Source: Bin87 sp964347975 (GTDB lineage Bacteria; Chloroflexota; Dehalococcoidia; Lucifugimonadales; UBA3495). From it: a DNA stretch of 64,000 nucleotides. Positions 15,464-21,833 of this stretch are shown here, in pieces. The notes beneath the pieces are model-generated. The model worked only from the letters and a program-made list of their open reading frames with translations. It ran no database searches and had not been told where the DNA came from. The stretch covers positions 62,001-126,000 of the forward strand of contig CAYGAY010000005.1 of NCBI GenBank assembly GCA_964347975.1, given 5' to 3'. The position numbers and the translations under genes were made by a program. Numbering within the stretch: position 1 is the stretch's first letter; every line of letters begins with the position of its first letter.

Positions 15464-17812
15464 CTATCCTCCGTTCTGTTCCCAAAGGGCTTCCAGCACG
15501 GCGCCGGGGTTCATGGGCAGGTTTTCCAGCCGCGCGCCGGTGGCGCGAGCGATGGCGTTGCCCACGGCGGCCATGGGCGGCACCAGCGACACTTCTCCGA
15601 CGCCCCGCACGCCCAGAGGGTGGCCCGGGTTGGGCACTTCCACGATGACGGTGTCAATCATGGGCAGGTCCAAGGCGGTAGGCATCCGGTAGTCCAGGAA
15701 GGATGAGTTCAGCATCTGCCCGCTGTCGTCGAAGAAATACTCCTCGTTCAGCGCCCAGCCGATGCCCTGCACCGCGCCGCCCTGGATCTGGCCCTCCACG
15801 TAGCTGGGGTGGATGGCCTTGCCGCAGTCCTGGATGGCGGTGAAACGGAGCAGGTCAACCTTGCCGGTATCGGGGTCAACCTCCACATCGGCGATGTTGA
15901 TGGCGAAGGCGTTGCCCACGCCGGCCGGGTTGGCCGCGCCGTGCCCGACGATGGGGCCGCCGGTTCCGTTGAGGCGGCGGGCCAACTGATCGAAGGTCAA
16001 GCGCAGGGCGTCGTCGGACTTGTGGGCCAGAGACCCGTCTTCCTGGTACTCTACGTCCTCAGCCGGAACGTCCCAGATGCGGGCGGCGCGCTCGATCATC
16101 TGACGACGCACGTTCTCACCGGCCTGATATACGGCGGTGCCCATCTTGAAAGTTACTCCGCTGCCGCCGGCGCCGCTGCTGTAGCCGATGCTGTCGGTGT
16201 CCACGATGGACGGCTTGATTCGCTCGGCGGGCAGCCCGAGGACTTCGGCCAGGTGCATCGCCATGGCGGCCCGAGAACCGCCGATATCCGGCGAACCTTC
16301 AATCAGGCTCACCGTGCCGTCGGGCATCACGCTGGCCACTGCGGTAGCCGGCCCGGTGCCATTGAACCACGCGCCGGCGGCGATGCCGCGTCCGGTCATG
16401 AGACCTGGAGCGGACGGCTCCGGCACAGGCGAGGCAAAGTGCGGATGTTCCTGGGTAGCCTGCAGGATCTCCTCCATGCCGATACGGCGGAAGACGGGAC
16501 CGCCGATCTGCCGGCTGCCTTCCTTGGATGCGTTCTTGGCGCGGAACTCGACCGGGTCGATATCCAGCTTCTCGCAGAGTTCGTCAATGGCTTGCTCGGC
16601 GGCGAACGACGCGGCCGGCGAACCGGGAGCGCGGTACGCCGCGGCCTTGGGCACGTTGGTCACCACGTCGTAGCCCTCAACGAAACCGTTGGGAATTTCA
16701 TAGGGGGCGAACATAGTGCGGCAGCCGCTGGGAACCGGGGAGCCGGGGAAAGCGCCGGCCTCGTAAATCAGGCTGGCCTGGGCCGCCGTGAATCGGCCGT
16801 CGCGGGTGCCGCCGACTTTGACTTTGATGTGGCAGCCGGAGGTGGGGCCGGTGCCGGTGAAGACCTCGGTGCGGGTCATGGCGATCTTGACCGGGCGTCC
16901 GGTCTTCCGGGCCAGCGCGGCGACCACGGGCTCCAGGTAGCAACCGCCCTGACCCTTGCCGCCAAAACCGCCGCCGATCTCCATTGGGACGACGTTGAGC
17001 TGACCAACCGAAATGCCGAGGATCCGGCTGGTGTGGTCACGCAGCGCGAAATGGCCTTGGCTGCTGGCCCAAACCGTTACAGTATCGTCGTTGTTCCAAC
17101 GAGCGGTGGCGGAGTGCGGCTCGATGTAGCCCTGGTGGACTTGACGAGTGTGGTACTCCCGCTCCACGATGGCGTCCGCTTCTGCAAAACCGGCGTCCAA
17201 ATCACCCAGAGTCGCCTGGAAGTGGTTGGATACGTTGGAACCGTCGCCGGCGTCGGCTTCGGCCCATCCGCCGGAACGCTGCGCCGGGTTGGACAGCGTA
17301 ACCAACCGTTCGTGAACCAGCGGCGCGCCTTGCGCCATGGCTTCCGCTGCGGTCAGCGCCGCCGGCAACACTTCCCAGTCCACGTCGATGAGCGCCAAAG
17401 CTTCCTCGGCCAGGTGGGGCGAGTCGGCGGCGATGGCGGCGACGGCATGGCCTTTGTAAAGAGCCTTCTCGCGGGCCATCACGTTGCGGCTGTAGAAACC
17501 ATAGTTGACCGCGGCTCCTTCTTCCTGGTCCTTGATCTCGGCGGAAACCTCCGGAAAGTCTGCGGAGGTGACCACGGCGTGGACGCCGGGCAAAGCCAAC
17601 GCCCGGCTGGCGTCGATGCCGCGAATGCGGGCATGGGCGTGCGGACTCCGCAGGATTTTGCCGTGGAGCATCCCCGGCAGGTGGATGTCGGCGGCGTAGC
17701 GAGCGCGCCCCATCACCTTGTCCGGCCCGTCATGGCGCACCGGACGGGTGCCCACGACCTTATAGTTTTCATCGGGGTCGGAGAGGACGATGTTGGGTTT
17801 GTAATCAAGCAT
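15464..17812 (-). CDS. Xanthine dehydrogenase-family molybdopterin-binding (large) subunit
   Basis: From the ATG at 17812, with GGAGG nine bases upstream, the product has 782 residues and belongs to the molybdenum hydroxylase large subunits (CoxL/XdhA-like). Features in order: TRPVRHDGPDKVMGRARYAA, RSPHAHARI near residue 60, VHQGYIEPHSA, GGGFGGKG (cofactor contact), AAAYRAPGSPAAS, QGIGWALNEEY, and GVRGVGEVSLVPP with the catalytic Glu. The AYRAPG loop is not the AYRCSFR of form I CO dehydrogenase, so CO oxidation is unlikely. Aromatic, purine or aldehyde hydroxylation are all possible. FAD and iron-sulfur partner genes are not adjacent. A close paralogue lies at 48.6 kb. Confidence 0.88.
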   Translation of the reverse strand: MLDYKPNIVLSDPDENYKVVGTRPVRHDGPDKVMGRARYAADIHLPGMLHGKILRSPHAHARIRGIDASRALALPGVHAVVTSADFPEVSAEIKDQEEGAAVNYGFYSRNVMAREKALYKGHAVAAIAADSPHLAEEALALIDVDWEVLPAALTAAEAMAQGAPLVHERLVTLSNPAQRSGGWAEADAGDGSNVSNHFQATLGDLDAGFAEADAIVEREYHTRQVHQGYIEPHSATARWNNDDTVTVWASSQGHFALRDHTSRILGISVGQLNVVPMEIGGGFGGKGQGGCYLEPVVAALARKTGRPVKIAMTRTEVFTGTGPTSGCHIKVKVGGTRDGRFTAAQASLIYEAGAFPGSPVPSGCRTMFAPYEIPNGFVEGYDVVTNVPKAAAYRAPGSPAASFAAEQAIDELCEKLDIDPVEFRAKNASKEGSRQIGGPVFRRIGMEEILQATQEHPHFASPVPEPSAPGLMTGRGIAAGAWFNGTGPATAVASVMPDGTVSLIEGSPDIGGSRAAMAMHLAEVLGLPAERIKPSIVDTDSIGYSSGAGGSGVTFKMGTAVYQAGENVRRQMIERAARIWDVPAEDVEYQEDGSLAHKSDDALRLTFDQLARRLNGTGGPIVGHGAANPAGVGNAFAINIADVEVDPDTGKVDLLRFTAIQDCGKAIHPSYVEGQIQGGAVQGIGWALNEEYFFDDSGQMLNSSFLDYRMPTALDLPMIDTVIVEVPNPGHPLGVRGVGEVSLVPPMAAVGNAIARATGARLENLPMNPGAVLEALWEQNGG

Positions 17813-17856
17813 GAAACGGAACCTCCGAGCGAGGGTATCGGGCATAAGCGACGGGG

Positions 17857-17872
17857 GTAATTTACCACAAAC
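17857..17872 (-). promoter_or_regulatory. Candidate extended -10 promoter of the molybdenum hydroxylase gene
   Basis: Minus strand GTTTGTGGTAAATTAC, an extended -10-like element about 45 bases before the start at 17812. The same 16-mer occurs upstream of the response regulator (21746-21761) and its 13-base core before a lipoprotein gene (56248-56260). Confidence 0.4.
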
Positions 17873-17901
17873 GGATGCTGGGGGCAGGGGCAGCGTTGGT
17901 T

Positions 17902-17910
17902 TGCTAGAAT
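17902..17910 (+). promoter_or_regulatory. Extended -10 promoter of the MNT-HEPN pair
   Basis: TGCTAGAAT is an extended -10 element about 40 bases before the MNT gene. An identical element precedes the MmeI-like gene at 21799-21807. No clear -35 is visible. Confidence 0.45.
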
Positions 17911-17950
17911 TAGAACAAAGCCATGCCTTACATTCACCCACCGGGAGGAG

Positions 17951-18394
17951 ATGATGGCCGCTACTCCATCCGACGTTGAATCTATCACGATGTCTGTTAC
18001 CGCATCAGGGGTTCCCGTGCGGGTAGTACCCAACGGGTGGCGTCCCAAGGAAGACTGCCTGACGCTGGCCGTTGACGAACTGGCCTGGCTGGACCAGTTT
18101 CGGGCGCGGCTGCTGGAGGAGTTTTCCGAGGAAGTAGAAGACATCATCGTGTACGGGTTTCGGGCGCGGGGTTTTGCTGACACGGACCTGGGAATGGACG
18201 TGCTGGCGGTGGTCGGGGAAGGGCATTCGGCAGCGGGCGAGCAAATCAGCGACCTGGGGTATGACGTGTCGCTCGCAGTCGGTGGCGGATTTCCCAACGT
18301 CCACACCTTGACGCGAGCGGAATGGGAAAAGAAAAAGCGGAACGGCGGGTATTACTATCGCGCGCCCAGCAGCGAAGGCATTAGCGTACTATGA
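17951..18394 (+). CDS. MNT-type nucleotidyltransferase-fold protein, probable antitoxin
   Basis: A 147-residue protein whose middle, from about residue 68, reads IIVYGFRARGFADTDLGMDVLAVV. This aligns with the minimal nucleotidyltransferase motif GSRARG...DSDIDLLV. Here Ser of GS is Phe, and the first Asp of the DxD pair is Gly, so the metal site looks degraded. In MNT-HEPN modules the MNT protein is the antitoxin and often acts by adenylylating the HEPN toxin. GGAGGAG precedes two adjacent ATG codons (17951 and 17954). The HEPN gene overlaps its stop by ATGA, so they are coupled. Confidence 0.75.
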   Translation: MMAATPSDVESITMSVTASGVPVRVVPNGWRPKEDCLTLAVDELAWLDQFRARLLEEFSEEVEDIIVYGFRARGFADTDLGMDVLAVVGEGHSAAGEQISDLGYDVSLAVGGGFPNVHTLTRAEWEKKKRNGGYYYRAPSSEGISVL

Positions 18395-18798
18395 GCGTGG
18401 AAGCTGCCCTGCCGGAATGGCGTAGAGCGCAGTCCGCTTTGGGAGCATCCCGGTCGTGCCAGCGTGACGGGTACTATGCGGATGCGGTCTCGCGGGCCTA
18501 CTACGCGGTTTTACACGCTGCCAAAGCGATGCTTGCATATAACGGTTTTGGCGTGCCTAATACCCATGACGGCGTGAGCAACCGGTTCGGCCTGCACATT
18601 GCGAGGACAGGATTGATAGAACGACATTTTGCCTCCGAGATTGGCAGATTATATGACCTTCGCAATCGGGCGGACTATGTAGTTGACGCTGTATTTGGCG
18701 AAGCAGACGCCCAAGACGCAATAGCGCGGGCCGAGGCATTTCTCAACCGGCTTCATACGCTTTTGGCTACCGCGATTACTACCGAAGAGTTGGGATGA
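18391..18798 (+). CDS. HEPN-domain protein, probable toxin of an MNT-HEPN pair
   Basis: A 135-residue all-helical protein with the HEPN pattern: DAVSRAYYAVLHAAKAMLA (helices 1-2), then LRNRADYVV at about residue 92. Many active HEPN RNases carry RxxxxH. This one has the RNRADY variant typical of the PF05168-like subgroup, so RNase activity is not certain. It overlaps the MNT gene by four bases. Alone, HEPN proteins can also serve as accessory proteins. Confidence 0.8.
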   Translation: MSVEAALPEWRRAQSALGASRSCQRDGYYADAVSRAYYAVLHAAKAMLAYNGFGVPNTHDGVSNRFGLHIARTGLIERHFASEIGRLYDLRNRADYVVDAVFGEADAQDAIARAEAFLNRLHTLLATAITTEELG

Positions 18799-18869
18799 AT
18801 TACCGGAGCGACCCGTGGGCCGCCCCGGAGCCAACCGCTTCCAGCGCACCGGATGCGCTTCACCGCCGG

Positions 18870-19478
18870 CTAGCGGTGGCCGCGGAATCCGCGTTTGCCC
18901 CCGTCGAAGTCGCCGTGGAAGCGGGAACGGGTTGCGCTGATTTCAGGGAGGAAGTCGGGCCGCTCGTCGTGCCAGGCAGCGATGGCGTCGGCCTGCTCCT
19001 GGGTCAGATGATCCTTCGTTACCAGCCGCTCCAGCAGGGTCGCCATCTTTGCGGAGTCTGCGGAGCGGGCAGCGAGGTGCGCCAGCTTGCCGGTGTAGTC
19101 GGGCCGGGAAACGAACCAAGCTACGGCGTCATCAGCCTGTTCCTGAGTGATTGTCGCGTCGGCAACCAGCGCGTCGGCGCGTGCGGCGAACCGTGCGTCG
19201 CCCTGCTCGTTGCGGGCCGTCCTGAAAGCTGCTTCCAGCGTTTCCCGCTCTACGCCGATAATTTCGGCTACCCGCGCCATCACGTCGGCCTTGCCGCCGT
19301 TCCGCAGATGGTTGCCGCTTCGGTCGTAGTCATGGCCGTAGCGGAGACCGTTGATCGCGCTATCGCCCGGCCCGCTGGCTGCGAAGACCGCTCCGGATGC
19401 CAGACCCACGGCCAGCAGCGCCACCGTCGCCGCTACGACCAACCAGCGCTTCCTGATGCTGCGAATCCTGTTGAACAT
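18870..19478 (-). CDS. Secreted helical protein with repeated TQEQAD motifs (DUF2680-like)
   Basis: The 202-residue product has a basic start (MFNRIRSIRKRW) and a hydrophobic segment at residues 13-33 that ends in GAVFAASG, a likely signal peptide or anchor. The rest is helical, with two repeats of the form ITQEQADDAVAWFVSRPDY and LTQEQADAIAAWHDERPDF. The repeat resembles DUF2680/YckD-type proteins. GGGAGG precedes the ATG. It follows the histidine kinase gene by 98 bases on the same strand, so it may be a regulated target or a periplasmic modulator of the kinase. Confidence 0.7.
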   Translation of the reverse strand: MFNRIRSIRKRWLVVAATVALLAVGLASGAVFAASGPGDSAINGLRYGHDYDRSGNHLRNGGKADVMARVAEIIGVERETLEAAFRTARNEQGDARFAARADALVADATITQEQADDAVAWFVSRPDYTGKLAHLAARSADSAKMATLLERLVTKDHLTQEQADAIAAWHDERPDFLPEISATRSRFHGDFDGGKRGFRGHR

Positions 19479-19576
19479 TTTACCTCCCGACGCCGCCGCA
19501 AATTTTTGGTTTCGTCAGTAGCCGGCGGCTTTGATTGCGGACAGGATAAGCCGGGGATGTTAAGAAATTATCAAAG

Positions 19577-21007
19577 TTATTCATCATGGGATGCCGGCAG
19601 GTCAAACCCGAAACGGCTGCCCTGGCCGGCCCCGCTCTCCGCCCACATGGTTCCGCCGTGGGCTTCTACCAGTTGGCGGGCGATGGTCAGGCCGAGGCCG
19701 GCGCCTCCGGTGGCGCGGTCTCGCGAGGGGTCAACCCGATACAGACGGTCAAAGACGTGGGGCAGCGATTCGGCGGGAATGCCCGCGCCGGAATCGGCTG
19801 CCACTACTCGCGCCCCATCGCCGTGCCGGAAAACGGAAAGGGCCACCGTTCCGCCGGGCGGAGTGTGCCGTATGGCGTTATCAACCAAATTGCCCATGAC
19901 CTGTGCAATCCGCAGCCGGTCCAAGTTCAGCGAGGGCAGTCCGTCCTCAACTTCCGCCGTCAGCAGGACCGACTCCCCTTCGGCCCGGGGGCGGAAAGAC
20001 GACGCGACCTGCGTCACTACATCGGCGATGGATTCCGGTTCCAACACCAACTGCAACTCTTTCGCCTCCGTCTCGGCCAGCAGCCTGAGGTCGTTGACCA
20101 GGCGGGTCAGGTAAAGGGCCTGCCGGTGCACCGTCTCCAGGGTGGCGGCGTCCGGCTCCAGCAATCCGTCCTGCAACGCTTCAATATGTCCCTGGATATT
20201 GGTCAGAGGCGTCCGCAGCTCGTGGGCCACGTCGGATACCATGCTGCGACGCTGACGCTCGGAATCTTCCAGGGCGTCGGCCATGGCGTTGAAAGCATGG
20301 CCCAGTTCGGCGATCTCGTCGCTGCCCTTCACCTCTACTCTGCTGGATAAGTCGCCGCCGCCCAAAGCCCGCGCCGCCACCGTCAGGTTGCCGATGGAAC
20401 CGAGGGCCCGGCGGGACAGCAGCAGCACCAGCAGGATGCCGACGGCGCCGGCGGCCAATCCCGACCATATTAATGACTGGTTGACCGCTTCGGCAAACCC
20501 GGCCAGCCGGGGTTCCGCATGCTGCGACTCCGTCCCATCATGGTCATCGGAGATTGGTGCAAGGACGCCCCCGCGTCCTCGCGGCGCCACCAACACCGAA
20601 CCCACCTGGACGTTATCCGAAACTACCGGCGTGAAGTGGCGAGGCGGCGGCAGGGGCGCGTTATGCTTTAGCCGCCGCCCCCGGCCGTCGCGCCGGTCTC
20701 GTAAATATCTGCTGTCGCCGACCACGCTGCCGCCGGCGTCCAGGGCCACCACCTCTCGCTCCGTCTGAAAGCTGACCCGTTCAATAAACTCCTGCGCGCC
20801 GGTCCAGCCGCCGTTGGCGCGGTAGAAGTCAGCCAGGGCCACGGTGATGCGTTTGGCTCGCGCCCGGTCCTGTTCCGCCTGGATCTGGGCCACCTCCCGG
20901 TGGGCGGTCAGGCTGGTAAATAAGCCAACTGCCCCGGTGGACAAGGCCAGGATAACGGCAAACCCTACGATAAGGCGCAGTTGGAGGCCGAATCTCCAGC
21001 TAGGCAT
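19577..21007 (-). CDS. Membrane sensor histidine kinase
   Basis: A 476-residue sensor of the classic layout. Transmembrane helix 1 is at residues 10-30, an extracytoplasmic region of about 145 residues follows (rich in Arg and His around 95-165), helix 2 is at 180-198, and HAMP at about 199-252. HisKA has the phospho-accepting His262 in DVAHELRTPLTN. The HATPase domain shows NLVDNAIRHTPPGG (N box), ADSGAGIPAES (G1), FDRLYRVDPSR (F box) and GGAGLGLTIARQLVEAHGG (G2). The start overlaps the response regulator stop by 8 bases. The signal is unknown; the His/Asp stretch HDDHDGTESQHAE-like segment near 155-165 could bind metal. Confidence 0.95.
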   Translation of the reverse strand: MPSWRFGLQLRLIVGFAVILALSTGAVGLFTSLTAHREVAQIQAEQDRARAKRITVALADFYRANGGWTGAQEFIERVSFQTEREVVALDAGGSVVGDSRYLRDRRDGRGRRLKHNAPLPPPRHFTPVVSDNVQVGSVLVAPRGRGGVLAPISDDHDGTESQHAEPRLAGFAEAVNQSLIWSGLAAGAVGILLVLLLSRRALGSIGNLTVAARALGGGDLSSRVEVKGSDEIAELGHAFNAMADALEDSERQRRSMVSDVAHELRTPLTNIQGHIEALQDGLLEPDAATLETVHRQALYLTRLVNDLRLLAETEAKELQLVLEPESIADVVTQVASSFRPRAEGESVLLTAEVEDGLPSLNLDRLRIAQVMGNLVDNAIRHTPPGGTVALSVFRHGDGARVVAADSGAGIPAESLPHVFDRLYRVDPSRDRATGGAGLGLTIARQLVEAHGGTMWAESGAGQGSRFGFDLPASHDE

Positions 21008-21686
21008 TGCCGAACCGATAGCCTACGCCGTGAACCGTTTGCACGTAGCGCGGCTTCTTGCTGTCAGGCTCAATCTTGCGGCGGAGATTGGCGACGTGGA
21101 CATCCACCGTGCGGTCAAAGCCGTCGAAGTCATAGCCAAAAACGCCGTCAATAATCTGGTCACGGGTGAACGTCCGGCCCGGCTCTCCGGCGAGCATGGT
21201 CAACATGCGAAACTCGGTAGGGGTCAAGGCCGGTTTGGTTTCGCCCAGGCTTATCGACCTGGCGTTGATGTCGATGGTCAAGCCGTCATATTCCAGACGG
21301 GACGGGCTGGCCCCGGTCTGCCGGGCGGTTCGCCGGAGCACGGCCCGCGCCCGGGCGGCCAGCTCTCGCGGGCTGAACGGCTTGACGATATAGTCGTCGG
21401 CGCCCAGGTCCAGGCCGGCCAGCCGGTCTTCCTCATCCGCCCGGGCGGTGGCCATGATGATGGGCACGTCCGACTCCTCGCGCAGCGCCCGGCACACTGC
21501 CATTCCGTCCAGACGGGGCAGCATCAAGTCCAGCACAATCAAATCCGGACCCAACTGTCGAGCGGCGCGCAGGCCGCTGATGCCGTCGCCGGCAGCGGTA
21601 ACCCGGTGGCCGTCCCGCTCCAGGTACAGGCTGACGATGCGGGCGATGCCGGGGTCATCTTCGATTACCAGGATGTCGCTGGCCAT
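21000..21686 (-). CDS. OmpR/PhoB-family response regulator
   Basis: A 228-residue regulator with a receiver domain (ILVIEDDPGIARI with acidic pocket, phospho-acceptor Asp53 in LIVLDLMLP, Lys in IVKPFSPREL) and a C-terminal winged-helix domain (LTPTEFRMLTMLAGEPG, VDVHVANLRRKIEPD, YVQTVHGVGYRF). I use the ATG at 21686; a GTG at 21701 would add five residues. It is the first gene of a three-gene unit with the kinase and the secreted protein. Confidence 0.95.
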   Translation of the reverse strand: MASDILVIEDDPGIARIVSLYLERDGHRVTAAGDGISGLRAARQLGPDLIVLDLMLPRLDGMAVCRALREESDVPIIMATARADEEDRLAGLDLGADDYIVKPFSPRELAARARAVLRRTARQTGASPSRLEYDGLTIDINARSISLGETKPALTPTEFRMLTMLAGEPGRTFTRDQIIDGVFGYDFDGFDRTVDVHVANLRRKIEPDSKKPRYVQTVHGVGYRFGNA

Positions 21687-21745
21687 AACGGCGTCTCTCA
21701 CGAAGCGGCAATCGCCCTATGCTCGCAAAAGGCAATCCGACACGT

Positions 21746-21761
21746 GTAATTTACCACAAAC
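21746..21761 (-). promoter_or_regulatory. Candidate extended -10 promoter of the two-component operon
   Basis: Minus strand GTTTGTGGTAAATTAC, identical to the 16-mer upstream of the molybdenum hydroxylase gene, located 60 bases before the response regulator start. Confidence 0.4.
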
Positions 21762-21798
21762 AAGTGACGGCGGCAGGGGCCGGGAAATGTTTGTCAAA

Positions 21799-21807
21799 TG
21801 CTAGAAT
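21799..21807 (+). promoter_or_regulatory. Extended -10 promoter of the MmeI-like gene
   Basis: TGCTAGAAT, 27 bases before the ATG at 21834, in the same arrangement as the MNT-HEPN promoter at 17902. If used, the leader would be about 20 nt and still contain AGGAG. Confidence 0.45.
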
Positions 21808-21833
21808 TGCAAAAGGAGCAAGCATAAGTCAGC

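Noticed and set aside
15464..17812. CO dehydrogenase (CoxL form I) identity
   Set aside because: The active-site loop reads AYRAPG, not AYRCSFR, and coxM/coxS are not present.
15809..17860. 683-codon plus-strand frame
   Set aside because: It is antisense to the molybdenum hydroxylase gene and has the Gly/Val/Asp-rich look of a shadow frame.
18795..20114. 439-codon plus-strand frame after the HEPN gene
   Set aside because: It runs antisense to the secreted protein and the histidine kinase, both with strong family motifs.
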